A DNA stretch of 64,000 bases from Neoalteromonas arenosi (GCF_030362855.1 NZ_JAUCBP010000012.1:310001-374000); one strand, 5' to 3'; shown: positions 38,139 through 51,524, numbered from the stretch's first letter. Notes: generated by a model not told the origin, from the sequence alone. A program made the numbers and translations.

Positions 38139-39692
38139 TTATACGCCCTTAATTTTCACTTGTTGTTTTTGTTCGTCGATTTGATCGGCGAGATAAGTAT
38201 TATTTAAAACGTGGATCAAAGCTTTCACCCCGGATTCTACAATGTCAGTTGCCAGGCCAATCCCGTGGAATCGGCGCTGATTGTATTCAGCAACCACACT
38301 TACTTGTGCCAGTGCGTCTGCGCCTTCGCCCTTCGAGTCAAGTTTAAAGTCGACGATCTCCACTTGGTCGTGCCCCAACACTTTGATGATTGCGTTAAAC
38401 GCAGCATCCACAGGGCCATTCCCGGTGGCTGACTCCGTCACAGGTTCGCCACCAACATTTAGCGTAACCGTTGCACTGGGAATAATGTTCCGTCCAGCAT
38501 TGGCGTGCAAATACTCTAGCTCGTACTGTGCGTGCTCTTGTCGCTGCTGGTCAAAAAACAGCAATGCTTCCAAATCGTAGTCAAACACCTGGCCTTTCTT
38601 GTCAGCTAACCGCAAGAATGAAGCGTAGAGAGTATCCAAGTCGTAGTCGCTATCTTGATAGCCAAGCTCATGTAAGCGGTGTTTGATGACGTGACGCCCC
38701 GAACGTGACGTCATATTTAATGTGTTCTTGTTCAAGCCAACACTTTCAGGGGTCATAATTTCATAGGTGTTTTGCGCTTTGAGAACACCGTCTTGGTGAA
38801 TGCCTGAAGAGTGGCTAAACGCGTTGGCGCCAACAATGGCTTTGTTAGCTTGAACCGGCATATTGCAGAGTTGACTGACCAATCGTGAGGCACGGGTGAT
38901 TTCCTGGGTATCAATATTTGTATCAAGGCCCAAAAGCGCGTAGCGTGTTTTCAACGCCATAACAATTTCTTCGAGTGAACAATTCCCGGCACGCTCACCG
39001 ATACCGTTGATGGTGCATTCGACTTGACGAGCACCGTGTTCAACAGCACTCAGTGAGTTGGCAACAGCAAGACCCAAATCATTGTGACAATGTACAGAGA
39101 TTGTCGCCTTGTCGATATTCGGTACACGGTTAAATAGGGTTTGAATGATCCCGCCAAACTCGCTGGGAATCGTATAGCCAACCGTATCAGGGATATTCAC
39201 CGTGGTTGCCCCAGCTGTAATTGCTGACTCAACCATTCGGCACAAATAATCAATGTGAGTGCGTCCGGCGTCTTCACAGGAAAACTCCACATCATTGGTA
39301 TACTGCTTGGCGTGTTTGATCGCGGCAACCGCCATCTCAACGACATCGTCTTGGGATTTGCGTAGTTTGGCATTGACGTGAATATCTGACGTAGCGATAA
39401 AGGTATGAATGCGGAAGCGCTCTGCCACTTGCAATGCCTGACCGCAAGCATCGATGTCAGCCGCTACAGCGCGACTCAAACCACACGGGATCGAGGTTTT
39501 AAGCTGCTGTGCAATTTGTTGCACTGAGGCGAAATCACCCGGTGAACTGACCGGAAAGCCGGCTTCAATAATGTCTACACCGAGTCGTTCAAGCGTCAGG
39601 GCAATCTGCAGTTTCTCGCGAGCACTTAGGCTAGCGGGTAGTGCTTGTTCACCATCGCGTAAGGTGGTATCAAAAATTTTGACCTGACTCAT
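38139..39692 (-). CDS. leuA: 2-isopropylmalate synthase
   Basis: The 517-residue LeuA opens [17 protein letters not shown], the HMGL-like catalytic motif, and holds [16 protein letters not shown] and [16 protein letters not shown]. The C-terminal ~130 residues form the LeuA dimer domain that binds leucine for feedback inhibition. It makes 2-isopropylmalate from acetyl-CoA and 2-ketoisovalerate. A GGAGGA ribosome site precedes the ATG. Expression is probably controlled by the attenuator just upstream. Confidence 0.97.
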   Translation of the reverse strand: MSQVKIFDTTLRDGEQALPASLSAREKLQIALTLERLGVDIIEAGFPVSSPGDFASVQQIAQQLKTSIPCGLSRAVAADIDACGQALQVAERFRIHTFIATSDIHVNAKLRKSQDDVVEMAVAAIKHAKQYTNDVEFSCEDAGRTHIDYLCRMVESAITAGATTVNIPDTVGYTIPSEFGGIIQTLFNRVPNIDKATISVHCHNDLGLAVANSLSAVEHGARQVECTINGIGERAGNCSLEEIVMALKTRYALLGLDTNIDTQEITRASRLVSQLCNMPVQANKAIVGANAFSHSSGIHQDGVLKAQNTYEIMTPESVGLNKNTLNMTSRSGRHVIKHRLHELGYQDSDYDLDTLYASFLRLADKKGQVFDYDLEALLFFDQQRQEHAQYELEYLHANAGRNIIPSATVTLNVGGEPVTESATGNGPVDAAFNAIIKVLGHDQVEIVDFKLDSKGEGADALAQVSVVAEYNQRRFHGIGLATDIVESGVKALIHVLNNTYLADQIDEQKQQVKIKGV

Positions 39693-39718
39693 GACGTGCC
39701 ATTCCTCCGTTTATGCAT

Positions 39719-39747
39719 AAAAAAACCCGTGCGGTGCACGGGTTTTT
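39719..39747 (-). terminator. Attenuator terminator of the leuABCD operon
   Basis: On the minus strand AAAAACCCGTGC, loop ACC, then GCACGGGTTTTTTT form a stem with a U-tract, 27 bases before leuA. The 3' arm sequence GCACGGGT is repeated inside the end of the leader peptide gene (39772-39779), which can pair with the 5' arm and block the terminator when the ribosome stalls on leucine codons. Confidence 0.9.
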
Positions 39748-39769
39748 CAGTTTGCGTTATAGTTGCAAC

Positions 39770-39829
39770 CTACCCGTGCAGTCTTGCTGCCATCAGAATC
39801 AGTAGGAGTACAGTTGTAATTTTTTGCAT
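39770..39829 (-). CDS. leuL: leu operon leader peptide
   Basis: A 19-codon frame starting ATG 39829 reads MQKITTVLLLILMAARLHG and ends with TAG. Four leucines and an isoleucine are packed at residues 8-12 (CTC CTA CTG ATT CTG), with a further leucine at 17. Its last codons carry the GCACGGGT segment that competes with the terminator stem. This is the classical layout for leucine-sensing attenuation: fast translation covers the segment and lets the terminator form, stalling frees it. I see AAAAACGTG before the start, a weak ribosome site. Confidence 0.85.
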   Translation of the reverse strand: MQKITTVLLLILMAARLHG

Positions 39830-39961
39830 CACGTTTTTTGATAACGTTCTCTGTTTGCTTGGTTAGCACTTTACAAACATAACGCTACGTAGGCAACCAT
39901 TGTTTACAATGCTGAATATAACGAATAGTTATAAGTCTAATTTGTGCAACCTGAGTAAGAT

Positions 39962-40636
39962 CTAAATGAATTGCGGTTTACCTGAATAGGTAAAGGTCTT
40001 CCAGTCAATTAAGGTACTAAGCAGTAATTCGCGCAGGGTTAAGGTGCGCGGTGCGAGTTTACCTTTGTGGTTCCAGCAATGACCGCTACAGGCGGCTGTC
40101 ATAGTTTTTTTATTAGGGAACACCAAGCGCAAGTCGGTGACATCAAGTGTCTGTTGATGCGCTGAATCGTCAACATAGCTGCCATCGAATGAAAACCAGC
40201 CAAATCGATTGAGATGCAGCGTTTCATTTTCGGTTTGAATGCGGTCAACGCAGTCTAGCTCGAGGTGTTGATGATCGTAATTGGTCACGCTAACACACAC
40301 CGGTAAGCCAATCGTCGCTTTACCTGAAAACCAGGTGTGATTTTGCTCATTTTCAACACTGTTAGCTGGGCACTTCGCCGCTTGACGGAATCGCCAACTG
40401 CCGTTGTGAGCATCCACCTCTAGAGGGGTAGGGTTGGCAACGAGGTATTCAGCAGCTCGCTTTACGTGATGGGAAAGACCACCCAATCGGCGGCGCATCA
40501 ACGATACTTGCCCAGGACCTTGGGCAGCTAAAGTCATTAACTCGCGCTCATACAACGCATTGCAAACATCTGCAAACAATGGTTGTTCACTGATCTGAGC
40601 AAAAATATCGGATTGAGGCTGTTCTGGTTCTGACAT
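39962..40636 (-). CDS. Conserved-looking protein of unknown function
   Basis: I choose ATG 40636 (MSEPEQPQSD) over TTG 40648 for 224 residues. No signal peptide or membrane segment is visible. The first half is helical (FADVCNALYERELMTLAAQG, then a His- and Arg-rich stretch), the second half is strand-rich with aromatic residues and three cysteines (FPNKKTMTAACSGHCWNH). Cys-x3-Cys with nearby His could bind metal, but this is a guess. It sits alone between the leu operon and eno on the same strand. Function unknown. Confidence 0.65.
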   Translation of the reverse strand: MSEPEQPQSDIFAQISEQPLFADVCNALYERELMTLAAQGPGQVSLMRRRLGGLSHHVKRAAEYLVANPTPLEVDAHNGSWRFRQAAKCPANSVENEQNHTWFSGKATIGLPVCVSVTNYDHQHLELDCVDRIQTENETLHLNRFGWFSFDGSYVDDSAHQQTLDVTDLRLVFPNKKTMTAACSGHCWNHKGKLAPRTLTLRELLLSTLIDWKTFTYSGKPQFI

Positions 40637-40717
40637 TAGCGGCCGCAATAGCGGTGTTACGTACGGATCGTGATAGCCTGCCTGAGTAGCAGGCTATCAT
40701 CAAGGTTTTAATGCAGA

Positions 40718-43684
<2,967 letters not shown>

Positions 43685-43799
43685 CTATTGCCGGCAGAAG
43701 CGTTTTTAAGCGACGTTAAACTTCAACTGCTGGACGGCGCAATAGTATACGTTGAAAGCCACAGATACACAATCGTAAGATGTTGGCTTGGCGGAGAAA

Positions 43800-46397
43800 T
43801 TATTTCTTCGCCAGTTGCTTTAGTTTATATAACTCCGCCAGTGCTTGACGCGGGGTCAATTCGTCCGGGTCAAGTGCGCTAATGGCTTCGGCAAGTGGAT
43901 CTTGTTCAGATAAGAGCGACAACTGGGGTTCGATTTCGGTACTGGTTGACTGACTTGGGGGTTGCGGCGTAGCGTGACTTTCCAAGCTGGCCAATTTGCG
44001 TTTTGCCGCAGCGATGACCTCTCGCGGTAAACCCGCAAGTTGCGCAACGTGTAAACCATAACTTTGGCTGGCAGCCCCTTCTGCAACATTGTGCATAAAG
44101 CGTATGGTGTCATTGTGTTCCACAGCGGTTACGTGAACGTTAATCACATTGTCGAATAGTTCGTTGAGCTGAGTGAGTTCGAAATAATGCGTGGCGAAAA
44201 GCGTTAGGGCCTTAATTTTATCGGCTAACTGAGCAGCGCTGGCCCAGGCGAGAGACAGCCCGTCGAAGGTACTTGTACCGCGACCAATTTCATCCATTAA
44301 CACCAAACTGCGCGCAGTGGCATTATGCAGAATATTGGCGGTTTCGGTCATCTCTACCATAAAGGTTGAACGCCCAGAGGCTAAATCGTCTGATGCACCA
44401 ATACGGGTGAAGATCCGGTCAATATCACCGATACAGGCATTCTCCGCAGGCACGTAAGAGCCAATATATGCCATTAACACAATTAATGCAGTTTGCCGCA
44501 TATAGGTACTTTTACCGCCCATGTTGGGCCCAGTTATCACTAACATACGACGTGACTTATCTAAGCTCAGAGGGTTACTGATAAACGGCTCTTGCAACAC
44601 TTGTTCGACGACTGGGTGGCGACCATTGTCGTAGTGGATACTCGCATCGTTCGCCCACTGCGGACGATGATAATCCAAGGTGACCGCGCGCTCCGCCAAG
44701 CAGTGCAATACATCCAGTTGAGCAATCGCTTGGGCACACTGTATTAACGCTTTGAGGTCCGGTAACAAGCGATCAAACAGCGCCTCATATAAGCGCTTTT
44801 CTAATGCTAGCGCCCGACTTTGGCTGGTCAGCACTTTGTCTTCGTGCTCTTTAAGTTCAGGAATAATATAGCGCTCGTTGTTTTTGAGTGTTTGGCGGCG
44901 GATGTATTCAGCGGGTACCATAGCGCTTGAGGCTTTACCTATTTCGATGTAAAAACCATGCACTTTGTTGTAGCCCACTTTTAGTGAGCTAATACCCGTG
45001 CGATCCTTCTCCCTTGCTTCCAGCTGCGCCAAGTATTGTGTCGCACCATCAGATAGGTCACGCAGTTCATCGAGTTCCGCGCTGTAACCTGGTGCAATTA
45101 CACCACCGTCGCGAAGTACTACAGGAGGATTGTCGACGATAGCTTCTGACAACCATTGAGCATGCGCATCGAAACCACTACAAGCGCTGTTAATCGCACT
45201 GATGCGTTTATCAACGTCAACCCCTTTATCACTGGCCGCGGATATTAAGTCCGGTAGGGTCAGTAAGGCATCGCGCAAGCGCGCAAAATCTCGCGGACGA
45301 GCGGAGCGTAGCGCCAAACGCGAAATGATTCGCTCAATATCGCCAATACGACGCAATAGATCGCGCAGTTCAAGCTCGTGCTCAATCAAGTAACCGATAG
45401 CGTCTTGGCGCGCAATCAATTCTTTGCGCTCGGTAGTTGGATGGTGTAACCAGCGCTGCAGAAGTCTGCTGCCCATTGCCGTCGCAGTGGTGTCGAGCGC
45501 GGCTAGCAAGGTGTGCTCTTGGCCACCGCTTAAGTTCTGGCTAATTTCTAAATTGCGGCGGGTTGCCGCATCGAGTTGGATCCAAGACTCGGGGTTATCC
45601 AGTAGTAGCGCTTGTATATGCGGTAGCGCACTGCGTTGCGTATCTTTAACGTATTGTAAGACGCAACCAGCTGCGCCAATAGCGGGGTGCTTGGGTTTAA
45701 TTCCAAAACCGAGTAAATCTTTGGTACCGAACTGTTGGCAGAGCTGCGTCGATGCGGTTTGCGCATCATATTCCCAAACAGGCCGTCTGCGAGCGCCGCG
45801 CATGTCGGCTACAATCGCATGATACTCAAAGTGCTCAGGATATAATATTTCTGCTGGAGAAAGGCGTTCTAAATCGGCCTTGAAGGCGGATTCGTCAGCA
45901 GACTGGCACAGGGTAAAGCGACCTGTGCTGAGGTCAAGCGCAGCAATACCAAAAAGGTTGTTAACCCAACAAACGGCAACGAGTAGGTTTTCACGATTTT
46001 CCTCTAACAAGGCCTCATCGGTCAGTGTTCCGGGGGTCACGATCCGCTGTACTTTGCGCTCAACCGGCCCTTTACTGGTCGCAGGGTCGCCGACTTGCTC
46101 GCATATCGCAACGGATTCCCCCATCTTAACTAAACGCGCCAAATAACCTTCTACGGCATGATACGGGACTCCAGCCATTGGAATGGGATCGCCGCCAGAT
46201 TTGCCGCGCGCGGTAAGAGAAATATCGAGTAGTTCAGCGGCCTTTTTCGCATCGTCAAAGAATAACTCATAAAAATCACCCATCCGATAAAACAACAGTG
46301 TATCGGGATGTTCCGCTTTGATGGTTAAATACTGCTGCATCATTGGCGTGTGGCCTGGAAATGATTGCGCTTGAGTTACGGCTTTGTTCGACGGCAT
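43800..46397 (-). CDS. mutS: DNA mismatch repair protein MutS
   Basis: The 865-residue MutS has the mismatch-reading Phe-x-Glu motif in [12 protein letters not shown] (Phe42, Glu44), connector and clamp regions, and the ATPase with [29 protein letters not shown] and FATHYFELT. The C-terminal tail contains [18 protein letters not shown], the tetramer-forming segment. It starts mismatch repair by binding mispairs and recruiting MutL. It is divergent from pncC, which together with recA forms the usual gammaproteobacterial neighbourhood. Confidence 0.98.
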   Translation of the reverse strand: MPSNKAVTQAQSFPGHTPMMQQYLTIKAEHPDTLLFYRMGDFYELFFDDAKKAAELLDISLTARGKSGGDPIPMAGVPYHAVEGYLARLVKMGESVAICEQVGDPATSKGPVERKVQRIVTPGTLTDEALLEENRENLLVAVCWVNNLFGIAALDLSTGRFTLCQSADESAFKADLERLSPAEILYPEHFEYHAIVADMRGARRRPVWEYDAQTASTQLCQQFGTKDLLGFGIKPKHPAIGAAGCVLQYVKDTQRSALPHIQALLLDNPESWIQLDAATRRNLEISQNLSGGQEHTLLAALDTTATAMGSRLLQRWLHHPTTERKELIARQDAIGYLIEHELELRDLLRRIGDIERIISRLALRSARPRDFARLRDALLTLPDLISAASDKGVDVDKRISAINSACSGFDAHAQWLSEAIVDNPPVVLRDGGVIAPGYSAELDELRDLSDGATQYLAQLEAREKDRTGISSLKVGYNKVHGFYIEIGKASSAMVPAEYIRRQTLKNNERYIIPELKEHEDKVLTSQSRALALEKRLYEALFDRLLPDLKALIQCAQAIAQLDVLHCLAERAVTLDYHRPQWANDASIHYDNGRHPVVEQVLQEPFISNPLSLDKSRRMLVITGPNMGGKSTYMRQTALIVLMAYIGSYVPAENACIGDIDRIFTRIGASDDLASGRSTFMVEMTETANILHNATARSLVLMDEIGRGTSTFDGLSLAWASAAQLADKIKALTLFATHYFELTQLNELFDNVINVHVTAVEHNDTIRFMHNVAEGAASQSYGLHVAQLAGLPREVIAAAKRKLASLESHATPQPPSQSTSTEIEPQLSLLSEQDPLAEAISALDPDELTPRQALAELYKLKQLAKK

Positions 46398-46438
46398 ACT
46401 AAGGCTTATCTTTTCTGTGTTATTGGTCTAGTTTGTCG

Positions 46439-46969
46439 ATGGAAATCAATCTATCTGCGCCAGTACAATTACGTGCTGATCCTCAAGAAGCTGATTTATT
46501 TCAACTGGCGGAACAACTCGGGTCACTATTATTAGCCCGAAGTTGGCGCGTCTCTTGTGCAGAATCATGCACTGGCGGAGGCATAGCTTACGCGATTACG
46601 AGCGTGGCTGGAAGCTCTGCGTGGTTTGATAAAAGTTGGGTTACCTACGCAAATGAAGCCAAACAGAACGAAATCAATGTTGATGAGGATGTTTTGCAAA
46701 ACTTCGGTGCGGTTAGTGCACAAACGGCTGAGCAAATGGTCACTGGAGTAAAAGTAAACAGCGGTGCGCAAGTAGCCGTTAGCGTTACCGGGATCGCGGG
46801 GCCGGGGGGCGGCAGTGCAGAGAAGCCAGTGGGCTTGGTCTGGTTTGGTTTTGATGTAAATGGCACACAGCAAGTGGTATCTCAACAGTTTCTTGGCGAC
46901 CGCGGGCAGGTGCGTCGCCAAGCTATCGCCTTTGCTCTGGCAAATCTGATCGAACAGCTAGTTGCCTAA
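46439..46969 (+). CDS. pncC: Nicotinamide-nucleotide amidase (CinA C-terminal family)
   Basis: The 176-residue protein (ATG 46439; TTG 46433 is less likely) is a stand-alone CinA C-terminal domain. SCAESCTGGGIAYAITSVAGSS-type motif, FGAVSAQTAEQMV and SVTGIAGPGGGSAEKPVGLV identify it. It deamidates nicotinamide mononucleotide in NAD recycling. It lies about 105 bases upstream of recA in the same direction, as in many gammaproteobacteria, and is divergent from mutS. Confidence 0.95.
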   Translation: MEINLSAPVQLRADPQEADLFQLAEQLGSLLLARSWRVSCAESCTGGGIAYAITSVAGSSAWFDKSWVTYANEAKQNEINVDEDVLQNFGAVSAQTAEQMVTGVKVNSGAQVAVSVTGIAGPGGGSAEKPVGLVWFGFDVNGTQQVVSQQFLGDRGQVRRQAIAFALANLIEQLVA

Positions 46970-47004
46970 GTACAATTGAATCATTCATAATCCACAAAAA
47001 ACAG

Positions 47005-47032
47005 TTGTAACTGTATAACTATACAGTATACT
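47005..47032 (+). promoter_or_regulatory. recA promoter with LexA box in the spacer
   Basis: TTGTAA (47005-47010) and TATACT (47027-47032) make a -35/-10 pair with a 16-base spacer. The spacer is exactly CTGTATAACTATACAG, a perfect CTGT-N8-ACAG LexA site (47011-47026). Bound LexA would cover both promoter elements, giving tight SOS control. It lies 43 bases before the recA start. Confidence 0.9.
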
Positions 47033-47074
47033 AGCCAGCAGTTACTTAAAGTCTAATTAAAGAGGATCGCCTTC

Positions 47075-48100
47075 GTGGACGACAATAAATCTCGCGCACT
47101 CAGTGCCGCTCTAGGTCAAATCGAAAAACAATTTGGTAAAGGTGCAATCATGCGCCTTGGTGATAACCAAGCCATGGACATTGAGGCGATTTCAACCGGC
47201 TCATTGAGTATCGATATCGCCCTAGGTATCGGTGGTTTACCTTGTGGTCGAGTAGTCGAGATTTACGGTCCGGAGTCTTCGGGTAAAACAACACTAACAC
47301 TACAAGTGATTGCTGAAGCGCAGAAAATGGGTAAAACCTGTGCGTTCGTCGATGCGGAACACGCTCTCGACCCTGTGTATGCCGAAAAGCTTGGCGTGAG
47401 CATCGATGACTTATTGGTGTCGCAGCCGGACACCGGTGAACAAGCGCTTGAAATCTGCGATATGTTAGTCCGCTCTGGGGCTGTAGATGTGGTTATTGTT
47501 GACTCCGTAGCAGCACTTACGCCAAAGGCTGAAATTGAAGGTGATATGGGGGATTCACACGTAGGTCTGCAAGCGCGTTTGATGTCTCAAGCGTTGCGTA
47601 AACTAACGGCTAACATAAAGCGTTCGAATACCTTGTGTATCTTTATCAACCAAATCCGGATGAAGATTGGTGTGATGTTTGGTAATCCTGAGACTACAAC
47701 GGGTGGTAATGCACTGAAGTTTTACTCTTCTGTTCGTCTTGATATTCGCCGTATCGGAGCGATCAAAGATGGTGACGAAGTGGTGGGTAATGAAACTCGG
47801 GTCAAAGTGGTTAAGAATAAAGTAGCGCCACCGTTTAAACAGGCCGAATTCCAAATTCTGTATGGCCAAGGTATTTCTAAAGAAGCCGAGTTAATCGACT
47901 TGGGCGTTAAGCAGAAAATGGTCGAAAAAGCAGGGGCTTGGTATAGCTATAACGGCAATCGTATCGGCCAAGGTAAAGCGAATGTAGTTAAGTTCTTGAA
48001 GGATAACCCTGATATTTCAAATGAGCTAGAAGGGCGTATTCGCAGTGAATTGTTGTTGTCTAAAACACTGACAGAAGAAGCGTTACCAACTGAAGAATAA
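47075..48100 (+). CDS. recA: Recombinase RecA
   Basis: The 341-residue RecA uses a GTG start at 47075 behind [16 protein letters not shown] (Walker A, about 65-74), [18 protein letters not shown] and the DNA-binding loop with [19 protein letters not shown] are visible. It binds single-stranded DNA for homologous recombination and triggers LexA self-cleavage. A LexA box sits in its promoter and a strong terminator follows its stop. No recX lies directly downstream. Confidence 0.98.
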   Translation: MDDNKSRALSAALGQIEKQFGKGAIMRLGDNQAMDIEAISTGSLSIDIALGIGGLPCGRVVEIYGPESSGKTTLTLQVIAEAQKMGKTCAFVDAEHALDPVYAEKLGVSIDDLLVSQPDTGEQALEICDMLVRSGAVDVVIVDSVAALTPKAEIEGDMGDSHVGLQARLMSQALRKLTANIKRSNTLCIFINQIRMKIGVMFGNPETTTGGNALKFYSSVRLDIRRIGAIKDGDEVVGNETRVKVVKNKVAPPFKQAEFQILYGQGISKEAELIDLGVKQKMVEKAGAWYSYNGNRIGQGKANVVKFLKDNPDISNELEGRIRSELLLSKTLTEEALPTEE

Positions 48101-48117
48101 TACTTCAGTGATTAATT

Positions 48118-48150
48118 AAAAAAAACCGCGCTTAAAGCGCGGTTTTTTTA
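48118..48150. terminator. Bidirectional terminator between recA and the FhlB-like gene
   Basis: AAAAACCGCGCT, loop TAA, AGCGCGGTTTTTTT form a stable GC-rich stem with A- and T-tracts on both sides. It can end transcripts from recA (plus) and from the convergent FliK/FhlB-like pair (minus). Confidence 0.9.
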
Positions 48151-48168
48151 TTGCTCGGCAAGGAATAA

Positions 48169-48480
48169 CTAAACCTTGGCATTAACGCCGGGTATCGGGG
48201 TATGCCAGTTCTCGGGAGTTTTCCCCTGTAGCACGTATGAAAATGCAATCAATTCCGCAATCACATAATAAAGTTGTTCTGGAATTTCTTGACCGAGATC
48301 CAGTGTCCCAAGAAATTCTGACAAGTGTTGATCCTCGTGAATAAGTACACCGTGTTGCTGCGCAACAGAAATAATTTCTTCAGCCAAGTCTCCAAAACCC
48401 TTAGCAGTAACCTCGGGTGCCGAGCCCTGTTTTTCACTGTACTTTAGGCCAATGGCGCGTTTGGTTTTCTTTTTAGTCAT
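48169..48480 (-). CDS. FhlB-like protein (stand-alone FlhB C-terminal domain)
   Basis: The 103-residue protein matches the cytoplasmic C-terminal domain of FlhB/EscU export-switch proteins: RAIGLKYSEKQGSAPEVTAKG, then HGVLIHEDQHLSEFLGTLDLG and IPEQLYYVIAELIAF. The membrane part of FlhB and the NPTH autocleavage site are absent; the equivalent position reads APEVTA. It starts 3 bases after a FliK-like gene, so the substrate-specificity pair FliK/FlhB is mirrored here outside any flagellar operon. Role unknown, perhaps modulating flagellar export. Confidence 0.82.
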   Translation of the reverse strand: MTKKKTKRAIGLKYSEKQGSAPEVTAKGFGDLAEEIISVAQQHGVLIHEDQHLSEFLGTLDLGQEIPEQLYYVIAELIAFSYVLQGKTPENWHTPIPGVNAKV

Positions 48481-48483
48481 AGT

Positions 48484-50598
48484 TTACGCCTGTGTATGTA
48501 GCAGTTGATAGGGTTTAGGGCGCAGTGAGCTCGGGATTGCGCCCAATTGACACTGGCTGTGTACAATCTCAAGACCAAATGCTGTCATACGTTGTTTTAG
48601 CTTCGGTAAAAACTCCAATACTGTGTCTTTGAGTGCTTCATTGGAAGTATACAGATCAAGACCTAATTCACTGTCTTGAAGCTCGCACTTACATAACACT
48701 TCACCTTTTTCGCCAATGTCCAACAACATAGTCAAACGCCAGTGGGATCGGCCAGCATCGGATCTGCTGTGTTGTTCTTTTTCTGGCGCATCGCGATGAA
48801 TTAATAGCTCGATATCCTTACCTGTTGGTCCAGCAAGACCGGGCAGGGCATAAAACAATGCGTCTTGACCTTGCGTAGCATTCTCGACCTGTGCCATTTT
48901 GCTAAACTGATGGCCACTTAACACTTGAGACAGTGAACGCAGTAATGAGTGACGTTGCTCGATACCGGTGATCTCTTGCGCACGTGCTCGTTGAGCTGGC
49001 CGCGATGGCGTCTCTTTGCCCGCGGTCTGGTTAACCTGGGTAAGAGCTGTAAGCACTTGGTTAATTTTATCGTTAGTACTGAATGTGCCTGTTGCTGGTA
49101 ACCGCGTGGCTAAACTGATTTGCAGTAGCGCAATAAGGCCACTAACCATGGAGTTTGCCGATACAGGTGTACTGATTGCCTGAGGCGTTACGGGAACCGC
49201 TGGCGCTTGTAAAGACTGTTGCAGAGCGGTGATGTTTGGCTCAGCGGTTACAACCGGTTTTACAACTTGGGTAATCTTATCGGCCAACGCTTTAATTGCC
49301 GGTTCAGGCGACTGGCTTAACGCATTTAGCGCTTGACTGAGATTTACCGCCACTTTCGATGCCGGCTCTGCTTGTACAAAATGATGTTTAATCGCTTGTT
49401 GTAATTGCTGTTTTACAGCGTCGCTGACTGATGCCTTTTGATTGCGCGGTACGCCTGAGAGCGAGTTATCTGTCGCCGCAGATTTAGTGCGCTGAATGGT
49501 TTCAGTTGGTGCAATACTACTATCTTGTAACGCTAAAGGCGAGCGTGTTTGTGGCTCGGGTAATCTAGCTAGCGCTTGCCAAATTGCTTGCTGTTGCGTT
49601 CTGGGTTGTTGAATAAAGACCTCTAAAGGGCGTTCCAGTTTAGGGGGGATTCGACTTAATTCTGATAGCACTGTGGACGAGGTATTAGTAACACCTGTTC
49701 CAGCGGTTGGTAATTTTGCTAGCGGAAACAGCGCGCTAATCGTCAGCCTTTGTTGTTTGTCAACCGTGAGGCTTGGATTTATTGCACCAGACTTGAGGCT
49801 GTTATCGAGTAAATCGGCTGATGCTTTAGGTAATAAAGGCTTTAACGCCGTTGCTATTGGGGGCGTAACGGTAACACTGTTGTTTAGTGGCAATACCTGC
49901 TGCAGCGTTTTTACCACCAGCGGATGTTCTGCTGGTAGGGCTAATTTTAGCGGCAGAGCTGCGTTATTCGCTGGCGGTGACTTCACCATTTGCGTACTGG
50001 TATCGGGCTGCTGAGGTGCTGAGTTTTGCCGAGTAGGCGCAAGCAGTGTTGCAGTCCATTGTTTGCCAATTTGCTGTAGTTGCACTTGAACCGCTTGTCC
50101 AACTTGTAGCTGCTTTGCCGCTTGCGGATTGGTAAGGGTAACCTCGCGTAAATCTGCTGCGGGTGATTGCAGAGTCAGTGTTACTTGCTGTCCGACGATT
50201 GCTTTAACGGTGGCTTGTGTGACTTGAATAGGGTCATTTGAATTCGTTATGGTTTTTGCGATCAAGGGCTGCCGAGCCAATACCGCGAGCAAACTTTGCT
50301 GTTGCTGAGCAGAGATTATTGTCGAGAACAAATTTTGTGGTGCTGAAAAGGTCCATAATGCTTTGCCGTCAGTTGATCGCACTGCAGAGTCGACTGGCAC
50401 ATCGCCGAGTAATTGTGTTGCAACCGTTGCCAGTGGCCGACCATTCGATGTTGTGATGGTTGTTGTAGGGCCATTAACTGCAACGACAACGGGCGTAACC
50501 GAGAGTCTACCGCTGGTACCTGTTGTATCTGCAGCACTGGCTTGTGGCGTTTTACCGGCGAGCTGGAGCAACATGTTATTGAGATTGATGTCTTGCAT
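48484..50598 (-). CDS. FliK-like protein (flagellar hook-length control family)
   Basis: The 704-residue protein is rich in Gln, Thr, Pro and Ala through its first ~550 residues, a low-complexity region as in FliK rulers. The C-terminal ~130 residues resemble the FliK specificity-switch domain: WRLTMLLDIGEKGEVLCKCE, then a TMT-like helix ending LKQRMTAFGLEIVHSQCQLG. It begins away from any flagellar gene and is followed by the FhlB-like gene at 3 bases. It may control length or substrate choice of an export system, but the partner is not in the window. Confidence 0.75.
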   Translation of the reverse strand: MQDINLNNMLLQLAGKTPQASAADTTGTSGRLSVTPVVVAVNGPTTTITTSNGRPLATVATQLLGDVPVDSAVRSTDGKALWTFSAPQNLFSTIISAQQQQSLLAVLARQPLIAKTITNSNDPIQVTQATVKAIVGQQVTLTLQSPAADLREVTLTNPQAAKQLQVGQAVQVQLQQIGKQWTATLLAPTRQNSAPQQPDTSTQMVKSPPANNAALPLKLALPAEHPLVVKTLQQVLPLNNSVTVTPPIATALKPLLPKASADLLDNSLKSGAINPSLTVDKQQRLTISALFPLAKLPTAGTGVTNTSSTVLSELSRIPPKLERPLEVFIQQPRTQQQAIWQALARLPEPQTRSPLALQDSSIAPTETIQRTKSAATDNSLSGVPRNQKASVSDAVKQQLQQAIKHHFVQAEPASKVAVNLSQALNALSQSPEPAIKALADKITQVVKPVVTAEPNITALQQSLQAPAVPVTPQAISTPVSANSMVSGLIALLQISLATRLPATGTFSTNDKINQVLTALTQVNQTAGKETPSRPAQRARAQEITGIEQRHSLLRSLSQVLSGHQFSKMAQVENATQGQDALFYALPGLAGPTGKDIELLIHRDAPEKEQHSRSDAGRSHWRLTMLLDIGEKGEVLCKCELQDSELGLDLYTSNEALKDTVLEFLPKLKQRMTAFGLEIVHSQCQLGAIPSSLRPKPYQLLHTQA

Positions 50599-50891
50599 TC
50601 ACTGTTATCGGGAACCACTTGGTAAGCTTGATTGTAAACTAAAACCTAAGGGTTGATCTTGCGCAAATCATAGAGCGTCCAACGTACCTATACTCTTGTG
50701 CTGTTTTTAATTCCTTTGTAGACGTTTTTCTGTCGTATTATTCAGTAAAAATGACCGATATGTTCCCATCTTTTTCAGCCACTTATGGTACTATCTGCGC
50801 CATATTTTTTGTTGCTAATGAAAAAGCCTTACTAAAGCCATCCGTGAATAACTGGATTTCAGGCCGATTGCTGAGTAAATAGTTGGAGTTA
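50599..50891. other. Divergent intergenic region between the FliK-like gene and ccmA
   Basis: About 290 bases hold the promoters of two divergent transcripts. I see no gene and no clear operator. A possible -10 (TATGGTACTAT region near 50786-50796) could serve ccmA, but the -35 is not convincing. Confidence 0.4.
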
Positions 50892-51524
50892 ATGAGTTTA
50901 GAAGCTGTTAATTTAAGCTGCGTTCGTCGCGACAGAGTACTGTTTGAACAACAGAGCTTTACCCTTAATGCGGGCGAACTGACTTATTTACTCGGCGAGA
51001 ATGGCGCGGGTAAAACGAGCTTGCTGCGCATACTCATTGGTTTTGTTGAACCAGCAGCCGGTCAAGTACTGTATGGAGGGAGTGCTATCACCCATAGCGA
51101 CGTTAGGCGAAAGTTTAACGCTGAATTAATCTATATCGGGCACAAATCAGCAGTCGATCCACATGCCTCAGCCTTTGAAAACAGTCGATTTTGGTGTGCC
51201 CAACACGGCGTGTCTGTCACTCAAGAGTTGATTTATTCCGTACTCGCTACGCTTGGGTTGGTGGGGTTAGAGGATATACCTTGCGGACAATTATCCGCGG
51301 GACAAAATCGTCGAGTGGCCCTTGCGCGTTTATGGTTTAAGGCGACCGCCAAGGTCTGGGTGTTGGATGAACCGTTCACTGCACTGGACGTAAAAGGTAT
51401 TGAATTGCTCGAGCGTCATATTGAAGCGTTCTTAGCGCGTGGGGGGAGTGTGATTTTGACTTCACATCAGCCGCTGAGTCATTTGACCGGCTGGCGTCCG
51501 CTAGAGCTGGAGTATCGCCTATGA
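50892..51524 (+). CDS. ccmA: Cytochrome c maturation heme exporter ATPase CcmA
   Basis: ATG 50892 (MSLEAVNLSC) follows GGAG and is preferred over TTG 50883; the product is 210 residues. GENGAGKTSLLRIL (Walker A), LSAGQNRRVALARL (signature) and VWVLDEPFTALD (Walker B) mark an ABC ATPase. CcmA with CcmB drives release of holo-CcmE from CcmC/D. It opens the nine-gene ccm operon, whose genes overlap or nearly touch. Confidence 0.95.
   Translation: MSLEAVNLSCVRRDRVLFEQQSFTLNAGELTYLLGENGAGKTSLLRILIGFVEPAAGQVLYGGSAITHSDVRRKFNAELIYIGHKSAVDPHASAFENSRFWCAQHGVSVTQELIYSVLATLGLVGLEDIPCGQLSAGQNRRVALARLWFKATAKVWVLDEPFTALDVKGIELLERHIEAFLARGGSVILTSHQPLSHLTGWRPLELEYRL

Noticed and set aside
45424-45822. 132-codon plus-strand frame inside mutS
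   Set aside because: Antisense to conserved MutS coding sequence.
48169-50598. Part of a flagellar or type III secretion operon
   Set aside because: No other export, hook or basal-body gene is nearby; neighbours are recA and ccm genes.
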